DNA of 64,000 bases from JAAOII01 sp965207705 (GTDB lineage Bacteria > Pseudomonadota > Gammaproteobacteria > CBDBNL01 > JAAOII01). The notes under the pieces are model-generated. The model searched no databases. It was given only the letters and a program-made list of their open reading frames with translations, and was not told the DNA's origin. The stretch spans positions 806,001-870,000 of the forward strand of contig OZ242292.1 of NCBI GenBank assembly GCA_965207705.1, read 5' to 3'. Numbering within the stretch: position 1 is the first letter of the stretch; each line of letters opens with the position of its first letter. Positions 1 through 9,700 of this stretch are shown here, in pieces. The position numbers were made by a program, and so were the translations under genes.

Positions 1-654
1 CCACCAAACTATTCTGATAACATACCGCCAGAAATTAATTTTATTATCAGAAAAGGAATGGCAAGAGTATCAGACATAGCAGAATTAAGTGGTGGACAGG
101 TTAATGAAGTAAATACACTTAGGAGTAAACTTAGGGATATCAAACTTGAGGGCACCAAAAAAGAGAATGCAATAAAATGTTCAAAGATAGTCAGAGAAAT
201 ATTGGGGGTTAGTGTTGCAGATTGCAACTCTTTTGCCGGAGAGTTTTTAGTTCCTAACGAGGATTTTATATCTATTGATAATATTCGCTCTATATCTACT
301 GATAACATTAGTGACGTATTTATTAATGAGTTGGCAGATAAATACAAAATTAGTAGGGAAGTTATACTTCGTAAACTCAAAGATAATAAGTTTATTATCC
401 AAGAAGTTTATGAGAATAAAAATAAGGAGTGGGAAAAAGAAAGAAAGAGCAAGGATAAAAATATTGGGAAGAAAAAAGGAGGCGGTGATTATTATAGTAC
501 TCAGGCAGTATATTTAGGTAATAAATACCTTAACCTTGCATTTAGTAATTACTATGGAGGTCGTATAGATGAATGTCAATTATCAGATTTTTTGGAAATT
601 AAGGTTAGAAATTTGCAAGGGATAGAGGACCACTTTATCAGAAGCCAAAAATAA
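1..654 (+). CDS. Probable ImmA/IrrE-like protein, C-terminal part (5' end outside window)
   Basis: The reading frame is open from base 1, so the gene starts before the window; the ATG at 58 is only the first internal Met. The visible part resembles the C-terminal half of ImmA/IrrE-type proteins, which often pair a HTH domain with a zinc peptidase. The similar features are CNSFAGEFLVP (usual family form xxFAaxLLxP), then a segment like 'ADKYKISREVILRKL', a charged Lys/Glu stretch, a YYSTQAVYLG segment and a closing helix rich in the pattern YYGGRI..CQLSDFL. The HExxH zinc site is not in the visible part, so peptidase activity cannot be judged. Such proteins often regulate mobile or stress genes. 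Family assignment is by remembered pattern only. Confidence 0.5.
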   Translation, partial: PPNYSDNIPPEINFIIRKGMARVSDIAELSGGQVNEVNTLRSKLRDIKLEGTKKENAIKCSKIVREILGVSVADCNSFAGEFLVPNEDFISIDNIRSISTDNISDVFINELADKYKISREVILRKLKDNKFIIQEVYENKNKEWEKERKSKDKNIGKKKGGGDYYSTQAVYLGNKYLNLAFSNYYGGRIDECQLSDFLEIKVRNLQGIEDHFIRSQK

Positions 655-689
655 TATATAGGCGCGTTGCGAGCAGGCCGATGGAGTTA

Positions 690-2156
690 TTATCTTGATG
701 TTGCTTGAGTCGTTAAGCCACCAGGGGTGCAGGTAAGAGCGGGATATTGATTAGCCGTGCCCAGATCCCAAGCACGATAAGTATTCAGGGCAGTTATATC
801 ACCGCCGCCCAATTGTTGAGCCAGTTGCGAATCACTATTGACGGTGAATTCACCGCTCGCTGGGTCACACCAATAATTAGCCCATCCGCTGTAAATGCCA
901 TCAAAGTTGGTTTGGCTTTGCAACATATTAGTTGTTTGTGGATCGCCTAAAATGTTTGACGCTATATTATTCTTGGTATTGGTTTGGGAATTAGTTTTGA
1001 GATTAACGTTGGTAGTTTCTCTATTCCAATATGACGAAGTGACCTTGTTATTAATGTCGCCAATTAAAGCACCAACATTAGAAGTTCCGCGGACATCTGC
1101 ACTGGTAGTAAAAGACGAAGTGGTAGTGCTTCCTGTCCCGCCACCACCCAGTGTGCCTATATTATCCATTCCGCTAACGGTTGCGTCAGCAACATAAGAC
1201 GCAGTTGTGGTGCTAGAATCCCAAGTGCCTATAAGAGCACCAATACTAGTCATCCCACTGACGGTCACGTCGGCAACATAAGACGCTGCAATGCGGGAAT
1301 TAACTCCATAACCAACCATGCCGCCAATACACTCCACTCCGCTGACAGTTGCACCAGTAACATAAGATGAGATAATCGTAACTTGATTGCCTATACCAAG
1401 CATAGCTCCGACATTACTACCAGTGGCACTAACTACGGTTTTGCCAGCAACATAAGATGAGGTGATTTCAACTTGGTTGCCATAACCAAGTAGAGCTCCA
1501 GTATTTTTATCCACAGAGTGAATCTTGCCTTGCACCGAGCTGCCAGTAATTACGGCATTATCTGCGTAGCCAACTAATATCCCCACATTATTTAAGCCAC
1601 CACTAATGCTTGCAGAGCGCATATTAACATTGCGTAATTGCGCGGCTGAGCCGATGGCTCCAAACAAGCCCGAAGCATTGATATAGCTGTCGGGTGGATT
1701 TATTATGGTAAGGTCGCTTATGATGTAATTATTGCCATCAAAGATGCTATTGAATAATGCTTTAGTTTCCTGGCATCCAAAAAGAATACTGCTTACTTCT
1801 TTATACAAAAAGCAATCTCCTATGGGCTGCCAATTGTCGTATCCTTGCAATGATATATCCGCAGTAAGTTCGTAGCCATCGCATTCTTGTATGCCTGCTT
1901 GCCCTCCGCAACCTGCGGTGTTGCTGGAGGCGCCACCACCGACAGAGAGACCAATCCCCAACAGGTCATAGCGGATTTGGTTAAGTTCATCGGCGGTTGC
2001 TATTTCTATTAAGCCATCGCCGTCGTCATCTACATCTTGATTATCAGCCACTCCGTCTTTATCAAGATCTGCAGGAACATTGGCTTTGTCGCAGGAGATA
2101 ATGATTGAAGAAAGTAGGATAGTTAATAGCAAGGTTAAAGAAGTTTGTGGTGCCAT
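690..2156 (-). CDS. GLUG-repeat surface lipoprotein
   Basis: Likely exported lipoprotein of about 488 residues. I start it at the ATG at 2156 because a GGAG lies 8 bases upstream; an ATG 12 codons earlier (2192) has no such site. The N-terminus is a hydrophobic signal followed by a lipobox ending IIISC, then a Ca-binding-like acidic stretch (DLDKDGVADNQD, DVDDDGDG) as in thrombospondin type 3 repeats. After an 'IATADELNQIRYDL' segment come about six degenerate GLUG-type repeats of the form 'SSYVxxxTVSGxxxIGxLIG', which normally build a beta-helix. Related GLUG proteins occur at 49264, 57669 and 61045. Role is unknown; adhesion or surface display is an inference from the architecture. Confidence 0.75.
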   Translation of the reverse strand: MAPQTSLTLLLTILLSSIIISCDKANVPADLDKDGVADNQDVDDDGDGLIEIATADELNQIRYDLLGIGLSVGGGASSNTAGCGGQAGIQECDGYELTADISLQGYDNWQPIGDCFLYKEVSSILFGCQETKALFNSIFDGNNYIISDLTIINPPDSYINASGLFGAIGSAAQLRNVNMRSASISGGLNNVGILVGYADNAVITGSSVQGKIHSVDKNTGALLGYGNQVEITSSYVAGKTVVSATGSNVGAMLGIGNQVTIISSYVTGATVSGVECIGGMVGYGVNSRIAASYVADVTVSGMTSIGALIGTWDSSTTTASYVADATVSGMDNIGTLGGGGTGSTTTSSFTTSADVRGTSNVGALIGDINNKVTSSYWNRETTNVNLKTNSQTNTKNNIASNILGDPQTTNMLQSQTNFDGIYSGWANYWCDPASGEFTVNSDSQLAQQLGGGDITALNTYRAWDLGTANQYPALTCTPGGLTTQATSR

Positions 2157-2247
2157 AATCTTGACTCCAGCTGTGGCAGTTAGTTTATGCATAATATGTA
2201 CTTCGTAGATTTAATAATAATATATTCTTGCTATTATACAAGATGCG

Positions 2248-2318
2248 TCTGTAAGGGCGGAGGCATATATTCATCCCCTCTTGGCTCATCCCCCCTTGGC
2301 TCGCCCCTACAGATCTGC
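2248..2318 (-). repeat. Intergenic hairpin repeat, copy R1 (degenerate)
   Basis: A degenerate copy of the dispersed GGGCGGAG inverted-repeat family, in reverse orientation. GGGCGGAG is at 2255-2262, followed by the family's 'tatattcatcccc' loop, a second 'catccccccttggct' and 'cgcccctacagatctg'. The right arm lacks a base, so the stem is imperfect. It lies between the lipoprotein gene and rnpB. No gene is supported here. Confidence 0.7.
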
Positions 2319-2356
2319 GTTGTTAGTTCAAGGTAAAAGGCAAGGAGGGATATAAT

Positions 2357-2385
2357 TGCTAATTGCGCTAAAAATGCCATAAAAT
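2357..2385 (+). promoter_or_regulatory. Sigma-70 promoter of rnpB
   Basis: TTGCTA (2357-2362) and TAAAAT (2380-2385) are separated by exactly 17 bases. The -10 box ends 6 bases before the first base of the RNase P RNA terminal helix at 2392. Position and spacing fit a housekeeping promoter; not tested. Confidence 0.6.
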
Positions 2386-2391
2386 ATAACA

Positions 2392-2729
2392 GATGAGTTA
2401 ATTGGGCAGTCGCTTTGATTATGCGCAAGCATAATCGGGGAGGAAAGTCCGGGCTTCATAGAGCAAAACGCCGATTATGTCGGGGGGCGCGAGCCCACGG
2501 AAAGTGCCACAGAAAATATACCGCCACATTCTTTATGATTGAGGCAAGGGTGAAATGGTGCGGTAAGAGCGCACCGCGCTGCTGGTAACAGCGGCGGCAG
2601 GGTAAACCCCGTTTGAAGCAAGATTAAACAGCGTCCATTACTGTTGCTCGCAGTGGGCGCGGGTAAATCGCTTAGATGGATGGCTGTCTATAACAGAACC
2701 CGGCTTACAGATTAACTCATCTCTTTTTT
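2392..2729 (+). ncRNA. rnpB: RNase P RNA, bacterial type A
   Basis: Catalytic RNA of ribonuclease P, which removes 5' leaders from pre-tRNAs. Conserved blocks are plain: 'gaggaaagtccgggctt' near 2440, 'cacggaaagtgccacagaaa' near 2498, 'gtgcggtaagagcgcaccg' near 2560, 'ctggtaacagc' near 2582 and 'acagaacccggctta' near 2693. The ends pair as an 11-base perfect helix (2392-2402 with 2711-2721). This helix runs straight into a T run at 2724-2729, so the closing helix may also serve as the terminator. Confidence 0.97.
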
Positions 2730-2745
2730 ATGTAGCAAAGTAGCA

Positions 2746-3684
2746 ATGGCAACTCACACTATTCAACAGAATATATCACCATATATAAGATTGATGCGCT
2801 GGCATCAACCAGCGGGTTTTTACTTGCTGCTTACTCCTTCCTTGTGGGGATTAGCGGCTGCGATTAATCAATACGGCTTTGATTTGGCTCCTTCAACTAT
2901 GGGGCTAATATTATCCGCAGTGTTAACGGGTGAATATAATTTCGCTCCACCTCTGCCAGCACTGATATTTATCATCATCATTGGGGCACTCATAACTCGT
3001 AGCGCTGGTTGCATTATCAATGATGTTTGGGACGCCGACTTGGACCCACAGGTGGAGCGCACCAAGAGTCGTCCACTCGCAAGCAAAGAAATTACTCGCA
3101 AGGGAGCGCTGCTGCTTTTTGTTATGCTTATGTTGGTTGCTGTGTGCTTGGTCTTACTACTTAACCCGCTTGTCGGGTACTTGAGTATCGCTGCAGTCGT
3201 TGGCACTATCATCTATCCGCTGAGTAAAAGATTCATATCTGTCCCACAGCTGGTGCTTGGTTTGGTATTCGGTTGGGGCTGCATAATGTCTTATGCGGCA
3301 GTTGCCAACCAACTCTCGGCGCTGGCATGGTTGTTGTTTACTGCAAATATATTATGGATAATCTCTTATGATTTGCAATATGCAATTTGTGATAGAAAAG
3401 ATGATATTAGTATCGGCATACATTCGGGAGCTCTGTATTTCGGCAAAGCAACTCCAAAGGTTATAGTTGGATTGCAGTTGGCAATGCTTGGTGTTTTGTT
3501 GATAGCGGGATTGATTATGCAGGCGGGGATGATTTTCTATATCGCTCTTATAGGTGCGGCTGGGTTATTGGTTTTCTTTTATTACTTTACCGAAGGTTAT
3601 AAAAACGAAAGCAGGTGTTTAGTTAGCTTTCGTAATAATCATTGGTTTGGTTGGCTGCTGCTTGCTGGAATAATTTTTGGTTAA
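2746..3684 (+). CDS. ubiA: 4-hydroxybenzoate polyprenyltransferase UbiA
   Basis: Integral inner-membrane prenyltransferase that joins 4-hydroxybenzoate to a polyprenyl diphosphate, an early step of ubiquinone synthesis. It has 312 residues, slightly longer than usual (about 290). The first Mg-diphosphate Asp-rich motif NDVWDADLD is at 92-100, and the second, with D209, D216 and D219-220, lies in 'DLQYAICDRKDD'. The rest is a series of hydrophobic helices. Residues 48-70 form a loop longer than I expect for the family. It follows rnpB by about 20 bases and probably has its own transcript because rnpB ends in a T run. No strong ribosome site is seen before the ATG. Confidence 0.93.
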   Translation: MATHTIQQNISPYIRLMRWHQPAGFYLLLTPSLWGLAAAINQYGFDLAPSTMGLILSAVLTGEYNFAPPLPALIFIIIIGALITRSAGCIINDVWDADLDPQVERTKSRPLASKEITRKGALLLFVMLMLVAVCLVLLLNPLVGYLSIAAVVGTIIYPLSKRFISVPQLVLGLVFGWGCIMSYAAVANQLSALAWLLFTANILWIISYDLQYAICDRKDDISIGIHSGALYFGKATPKVIVGLQLAMLGVLLIAGLIMQAGMIFYIALIGAAGLLVFFYYFTEGYKNESRCLVSFRNNHWFGWLLLAGIIFG

Positions 3685-3719
3685 CTAACAGCGAGTATTA
3701 TCCTACTGCTCTCCTATTG

Positions 3720-4100
3720 TTATTCGCCAAACTTATAGCGATACTTGGCGGGAAACTTTTGTGACTTGATGGGTGTCTTGGGGGCTGCATTAGGTACCAC
3801 TCCTTCTTTTCGCAACATACTATGTTGCAGTTTGAATTTATCAGACGCTGGCTCAAAAGCTACTCTCATATCACTGCGAATAACTCTGTGCCAGGGGACG
3901 TCTTTATATACATTATTCGTATCTGCTGTAGCCAAGCGGCTGAGGCAATATGCAGTTTGTCGGGCATAGCCAGGGTAGCCAAGATTTTCTGCAATATCTT
4001 TGTAGGTTGTAACCTTGCCGCATGGCACCATGGAAATAAGTTCGTAAACCATTTCACAAAAAGAGGGTGCTGTTTCTGTGGTGGTTTTGAGAATTGCCAT
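3720..4100 (-). CDS. Alkyltransferase-like protein (ATL / YbaZ family)
   Basis: DNA-damage sensor related to O6-alkylguanine-DNA alkyltransferase. It binds O6-alkylguanine and hands the lesion to nucleotide excision repair. It has 126 residues, matching the single-domain ATL size. The HTH region 'GKVTTYKDIAENLGYPGYARQTAY' (28-51) is typical. The usual active-site PCHR is PWHR at 69-72: Trp replaces the alkyl-accepting Cys, which is the mark of an ATL rather than an MGMT enzyme. It ends convergently with ubiA, 35 bases away. No operon partner is evident. Confidence 0.92.
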   Translation of the reverse strand: MAILKTTTETAPSFCEMVYELISMVPCGKVTTYKDIAENLGYPGYARQTAYCLSRLATADTNNVYKDVPWHRVIRSDMRVAFEPASDKFKLQHSMLRKEGVVPNAAPKTPIKSQKFPAKYRYKFGE

Positions 4101-4188
4101 TTTTGAATGTAAAGTGTATCTGTAAGTTCAGAGGGGTGTTCCGTCCGCACCATGCTCGCCTCACACTTATGTATGGTTTCTGAGTTAC

Positions 4189-4539
4189 TTAGAGAGCTGG
4201 TATTCTCTTTCCGGTGCGTCTTTCTTCTACACCATTTGCTATTTCATCCTCAATTAATTCCTTTGAATATTCAGATGAGTTAATTATTTGTAGGTGCTCA
4301 TTAAGATAAGATTGGGTGTATCCTTCAACGCGTGTCAAAGCGCCAAATGCTTCATCCAGAAAAGTAGAGCCAGGAAGGAAAATTAAACCCGCGTAGTCCA
4401 CTTTCACAATATCATTTTCTTTCATAGCATCCATCAACATTTTGCGGAATGCTGCTCCGTTTGCAGGACCATGTTCATCAGTACTACCATAAGGCATTTC
4501 AGAGAAATCCTCAACAATATTAATAGTTTTTTCCTTCAT
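4189..4539 (-). CDS. STAS-like DUF4325 protein, copy 1
   Basis: Small protein of 116 residues that I match to the STAS-like DUF4325 family by GPANG (24-28), FRKML and the hallmark FLDEAFGAL (60-68). The family has no settled function; its fold resembles anti-anti-sigma (STAS) domains and it often sits beside ATPase-type partners. No partner is seen here except a close paralog at 4601, with about 60 bases between the two genes. The leader (cataattataattttagttaa, read on the plus strand) is the same in both, so the promoter or ribosome site was duplicated too. Confidence 0.75.
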   Translation of the reverse strand: MKEKTINIVEDFSEMPYGSTDEHGPANGAAFRKMLMDAMKENDIVKVDYAGLIFLPGSTFLDEAFGALTRVEGYTQSYLNEHLQIINSSEYSKELIEDEIANGVEERRTGKRIPAL

Positions 4540-4600
4540 AATTATAATTTTAGTTAATTGACCATTGTATAAAAGCTTTTTTGTATTGTCTCTGAATTAC

Positions 4601-4951
4601 TCAGGCGACTTCTATTTTCCTTCCGATACGTCTTTCTTCTACACCTTCTGCTATTTCACTCTTAATTAATTTCTTTGAATATTCAGATGAGTTGATTATT
4701 TGCAGGTGCTCATTAAGATAAGATTGAGTGTATCCTTCAACGCGTGTCAGAGCACCAAATGCTTCATCCAGAAAACTAGAACCAGGAAGGAAAACTAAGT
4801 CCACATAGTCCACTTTCACAATATCATTTTCCTTCAAAGCATCAACCAGCATTTTGCGGAATACCGTTCCGTTTGCAGGTCCATGTTTATCAGTCCGACC
4901 ATAAGGCATTTCAGAGAAATCCTTAACAATATTAATAGTTTTTTCTTTCAT
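4601..4951 (-). CDS. STAS-like DUF4325 protein, copy 2
   Basis: Paralog of the 4189 gene, the same length (116 residues) and colinear without gaps. FLDEAFGAL is again at 60-68. Differences are scattered single substitutions (for example GSTDEH versus GRTDKH near 18-23) and cluster at the last residues. Both copies keep full reading frames, which suggests both are under selection. The upstream gene at 5115 is on the same strand but about 160 bases away. Function is unknown. Confidence 0.75.
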   Translation of the reverse strand: MKEKTINIVKDFSEMPYGRTDKHGPANGTVFRKMLVDALKENDIVKVDYVDLVFLPGSSFLDEAFGALTRVEGYTQSYLNEHLQIINSSEYSKKLIKSEIAEGVEERRIGRKIEVA

Positions 4952-5114
4952 AATTATAATTTTAGTTAATTTACCATTGTATCAAAGTTCCTTTCATGGG
5001 AACATCTAATTATGGGGAAGAAACTACTGACATTATTTCCCTCCACTACTATGTTCACTAGTGACTACCCCTATCCTTATTATAAATAATTCTGCCGCCA
5101 TATTCAAGTTTTTG

Positions 5115-5579
5115 TCAATTCAAAGAATTCTTTAAATTCTTATTATGATACTTATTTATAAATGACTTTTCAAGTTGGTATTTAATTATAAGCATGTTGT
5201 TACTTATTCTAAATATTCTCCTCTCTATTTTTAATGCATCTAAGTTTTGAATATCTTCAATACCTTCCGTAAATATCCTTTGAATATTCTCATGTAGGGA
5301 TTCATCTATGACAATATAGTTGTCCAAAATACCCACATACTGTTCAAACCATTCACACTGCGATGCAATTGTTGCAACAATATGGCGATTAGAAGAACTA
5401 TTGCTATTAGATAATATCCAAATATTTGTAGATTCTTTTTCCAATTCCACAAGAATATCAATTGCTCGGGTAACCAATCCACGTATCTCAGCTCTTTCGC
5501 TGTTCTTTTTTGCTATCGCATATATAACCATCCAGCCAATAACGGTAAATACAATAGGCATTATCATTAAAATTTCCAT
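5115..5579 (-). CDS. Small membrane-anchored hypothetical protein
   Basis: Not recognised. It has 154 residues with one N-terminal membrane helix (about 4-23, 'LMIMPIVFTVIGWMVIYAIA'), then a charged, mainly helical body facing, by the positive-inside rule, the cytoplasm (KKNSERAEIR follows the helix). There are no Cys motifs or nucleotide-binding patterns. It lies in an AT-rich stretch between the DUF4325 pair and the Type ISP enzyme, on the opposite strand to the latter. It could belong to an accessory segment, but I see no functional link. Confidence 0.55.
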   Translation of the reverse strand: MEILMIMPIVFTVIGWMVIYAIAKKNSERAEIRGLVTRAIDILVELEKESTNIWILSNSNSSSNRHIVATIASQCEWFEQYVGILDNYIVIDESLHENIQRIFTEGIEDIQNLDALKIERRIFRISNNMLIIKYQLEKSFINKYHNKNLKNSLN

Positions 5580-5890
5580 ACTTATATGATTATTATTTCT
5601 TTATTACATTCTATTATTCGTATTGTTCATAGTATGTTTATTCAGAGTTCTTATCTTTTCTTATTTAAGGGTTTTTGTTATTAATTCAAGATGTAAAGTT
5701 TATTATCCCAATAAATTTTTCCATAATCTTATGTCTCTTTATGTATAATGTCAAATACAATCTGGACTCTTTGTTGGATTCTAGATTAAACTCTAAGTTT
5801 GGAGTTAAGTGTTTCTGAACAAATATGAATATAAATACTTAACTGCATTTGAGTAATTTTTATATTTTTATGTAATGTTAAAAAAATACT
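5580..5890. other. AT-rich divergent intergenic region
   Basis: 311 bases between divergent genes. It is strongly AT-rich and holds no RNA gene or reading frame I can support. A weak promoter-like pair, TTGAGT (5849-5854) and TAATGT (5873-5878) with an 18-base spacer, points at the restriction gene start at 5891. No ribosome site precedes that ATG. Confidence 0.4.
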
Positions 5891-6787
5891 ATGAATAACA
5901 CACACCAACAAGAGGCAGCTGGCGGTTTTAATGCAGTCCTACAAGAATTACGCGGCCTTTCCAACCAGCCACGCGAAAGAGGTAAATTATTTGAAAACCT
6001 TATGCAAAAATACTTCTTAACCGACCCTATTTATAGCAATAGATTTAAGCAAGTATACACATGGGCAGAATATCCAGATAAGAGTAGCAGCGACGAAGGA
6101 ATTGATTTAGTTGCCATAACTCACGACGATGAATACTGCGCTATCCAATGCAAGTTCTATGCTGAAGATTATTCATTATATAAAGGCGACATAGATTCTT
6201 TTTTTACCGCCTCAGGTAAGCGTCCATTCTCCGAAAGAATTATTGTTTCAACAACGGACAACTGGAGCAAGAAAGCAGAGGAAGCTTTAGAAGACCAACA
6301 CATCTCTTGCGAAAGAATAGGGCTCGGTAATCTTCAGAGTTCTAAAGTTGTATGGAGCAAATTACGTACCCCCGAGAAGCTTGTTAGAGTAGCCCCACAA
6401 GAACTATACGAGCATCAAGAAGAAGCACTAAAAGATGTCATTAAAGGATTCCAACATGAAGATGTAGGGCAATTAATAATGGCATGTGGTACTGGCAAGA
6501 CATTTACTTCGTTAAGAATTGCAGAAGAAATGTTGCCAAACGGCGGTGGCAATATTCTTTTTTTGGTGCCTTCCTTATCACTATTATCCCAGTCCCTACG
6601 TGAGTGGTCTGCCAATAGAGAAATACCTCAACGTAATTTTGCGGTTTGTTCTGATGCCAAAGTAGGAAATAATGAAGAGGACATTCGCGCTTATGACCTT
6701 GAGATACCCGTCACCACAGACGCGAGCAAGCTCGCTGTTGCTCTTAAAAATATAATGCCCCCCCCCCCCCCCCGAATAAAAAATTAG
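5891..6787 (+). CDS. Type ISP restriction-modification enzyme, N-terminal part (nuclease and start of helicase), ends at poly-C frameshift
   Basis: First part of a single-chain restriction-modification enzyme of the LlaGI/LlaBIII kind. In these a PD-(D/E)XK nuclease, a SF2 translocase, an N6-adenine methylase and a target-recognition domain lie on one polypeptide. Here residues about 30-145 form an Mrr-like nuclease: E35, D72 in EGIDLVA, and Q86-C-K88. The Walker A loop ACGTGKT is at 198-204. The frame then enters 16 C (6758-6773), reads MPPPPPRIKN and stops. The rest of the helicase, starting with its DEAH box, continues in another frame. In this state only a nuclease with half a translocase could be made. 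Confidence 0.9.
   Translation: MNNTHQQEAAGGFNAVLQELRGLSNQPRERGKLFENLMQKYFLTDPIYSNRFKQVYTWAEYPDKSSSDEGIDLVAITHDDEYCAIQCKFYAEDYSLYKGDIDSFFTASGKRPFSERIIVSTTDNWSKKAEEALEDQHISCERIGLGNLQSSKVVWSKLRTPEKLVRVAPQELYEHQEEALKDVIKGFQHEDVGQLIMACGTGKTFTSLRIAEEMLPNGGGNILFLVPSLSLLSQSLREWSANREIPQRNFAVCSDAKVGNNEEDIRAYDLEIPVTTDASKLAVALKNIMPPPPPRIKN
6758..6773 (+). repeat. C16 homopolymer in Type ISP gene (probable phase-variation tract)
   Basis: Sixteen consecutive C inside the coding sequence, at the junction of two open frames of one gene. With 14 or 17 C the two frames join and read through as Pro residues into NKKLVQPP. With 16 the gene is OFF. Tracts of this kind in restriction genes are classic slipped-strand switches; an assembly error in the run length is the alternative. 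Confidence 0.85.
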
Positions 6788-9700
6788 TTCAGCCGCCTAC
6801 AGCCAAAACAGGCGCAGCAGGCGCCATAAACACAACAAAAATAACGAGGCGTAATAATGTAATATTCGCCACCTACCAGTCCATAGAAGTCCTCGTCAAA
6901 GCTCAGCAACTTGGAGCTCCAGAGTTTGATTTAGTTATATGTGATGAAGCCCACAGAACTGTTGGCAGCAACATCAAAGAAAAAAAACAATCTTACTTCA
7001 CCTTAATCCATGATAAGGAAAAACTAAAAGCTAAAAAGCGTCTATACATGACTGCAACGTCAAGAATTTTTGCGACAGCAGTTAAAAAGAAAGTTGAAAA
7101 GTTAGAAGACATTCAACTTTTTTCAATGGACGACAAAAGTATCTTTGGCAATGAATTCCACCGACTTAATTTTGCTGAGGCAGTAGAGAAAAATCTACTC
7201 TCTGATTACAAGGTGCTAATCCTAACCGTCACTAATGAAAACGCTGCTAACTCCATAAAGGATATAACCGACAAGGAAATAGAACTTAGTGATGCCGCCA
7301 AGATTATTGGTTGCTGGAATGGATTAGCTAAACGCACCTCAGATCCAAATGCTTTACCTGAGGACGAGAGAATTCCGATGAAAAGAGCCGTTGCTTATGC
7401 AGGGAGAATAGATACCTCTAAACAGGTTAAAGATTTATTCAACCAAGTTATCCAAGAATACCGCAAAGAACATGAAGATATTCGTGGTGATGATACATTA
7501 AAATGCGAGGTTGAGCACACAGACGGCACAGAAAATGCCATGGTGCGTAACAAAAAACTTAATTGGCTAAAAGAAGATGCGGACGATAATATATGCCGCA
7601 TTTTAACTAATGCCCGCTGTTTGTCCGAAGGAGTGGATGTACCAGCATTGGATGCAGTGATGTTCTTAAGCCCACGCAAATCAAAAATTGATATTGTGCA
7701 GTCGGTTGGCAGGGTGATGCGCCGAGCGCCAGATAAGAAAATGGGATATATAATTCTTCCAGTTTTGTGTGATACAGATGTCCCGCCTGAAGAAGCTTTA
7801 AACAACAATGAAACCTACAGTGTAGTGTGGGATACCATTCAGGCAATTCGCTCGCATGACGAAAGAATGGATTCAGAGATTAACAAAATTGAACTCAACA
7901 AAAAACCATCAGAGCGCATAACCATCATCGGAGTTGATATTCCACACTCGGGGAATAAAGATACAGATGTATCAGTAAACATAGATATAGAAACTGATCC
8001 ACAACTGAAACTACAACTCTATCAAGAGGAAATGCGTCACACCATCTTGGCAACCTTAGTCAGAAAGTGTGGCACCAGGCGCTACTGGCAAAACTGGGCA
8101 GACGGTGTTGCCAAGATTAGCCAAGATATATACAGCAGAATTAATTCATTAGTTGGAGATACAAACAGCAAACATCATAAAAAATTTAATGATTTTCTTA
8201 AAGAATTGCAAAGTAATATTAACCCAGCTATTACATCTGGGGAAGCAATAGAAATGCTAGCACAACATATCATTACCGCTCCAGTATTCAATGCATTGTT
8301 TGAGGATTATAGTTTTGTGAAGAATAATCCAGTATCTCAGTCACTGAATAAATTCCTTGCAATAATAGAATATCATAATTTAGCTGCTGAGGCAGGGGAG
8401 TTAGAGCAATTCTTTAATAATGTTCAAGCTAATGTTGCTGGTATAGATAACCTTGAAGGCAAGCAAAAGATAATCACTGAACTTTATGACAACTTTTTTA
8501 AGAAAGCATTTAAGAAGCAAGCGGAACGTTTAGGAATCGTGTATACACCCGTGGAAGTTGTGGACTTTATTCTTCATAGCGCCGATGATTTACTGCATAA
8601 GCATTTTGGTAAAAGATTAACCTCTAAGGGAGTTAATATTCTTGACCCATTTACTGGTACTGGTACTTTTATTTCCCGCCTGCTCCAATTAGGGCTCATC
8701 AGCAAACAAGATTTATATCGCAAATATACATCTGAGTTACATGCCAACGAAATAGTCCTATTAGCTTATTACATAGCTACAATTAATATTGAACAGACAT
8801 ATCATTTTTGTTTGGCTGAGGGATATACAAATAGCCAGCAAAAGCAACGAAGCCAAACAGAGCACCAGCAACAAAATAATACCTATCAACAATTCCCTGG
8901 CATTGTTCTTACTGATACATTCCAACTAAACGAAGATGCGGGCGACTATCTCAAAGAAGCAGAGTTTCTGCAGGATAATCCTGAGCAAATTAAAAAACAA
9001 AAAAAACTACCTATTATGGTAATAGTTGGTAATCCCCCCTATTCCACCGGACAAAGTAGTCAAAATGATAACAACCCTAATATTAAATACCCTCAGTTGA
9101 ATGAAAGAATAAAAATAACTTATTCAGCCCAATCCAAAGGTAAAAATAAAAGAAATATTTATGATTCTTATGTGCGCGCCATTCGCTGGGCAACTGACAG
9201 AATAAAAGATGAAGGTATGGTTGCCTTTGTTACCAATGGCAGTTTTCTGGATAGTAAAAGCATGGATGGCTTACGTCATTGTTTATTCCAAGAGCTTACT
9301 CATATTTACTGCTTTAATCTACGCGGAGATGCTCGCACTTCTGGTGAAATGAGAAGAAAAGAAAGAGGAAATATATTCAAGGAAGGGACTAGAACTTCTA
9401 TTACTATAAACTTCTTCGTTAAATCTCCAATGGATAAAAGCATACCAAAAGGAATATTCTATAGCCAAGTGGGTGATTATTTAACCAGCAAAGAAAAATT
9501 ACAAAAATTACAAGAACTAAAAAGTGTTAACAACATCAAATGGCAGAAAATTCAACCAGATAAAAATAATGACTGGCTGAACCAACGTGACCCCCAATTT
9601 AATCAACATTTGCCAATGGGTACAGAGATTACTAAAAGTCAATTTGTAAAAAATCTCAAACATCCTAAAACGACAGATTCCATTTTTGGAGTATATTCTA

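Noticed and set aside
2234..2428. A 64-residue minus-strand frame before rnpB
   Set aside because: It is mostly repeat copy R1 and overlaps the rnpB promoter and RNA.
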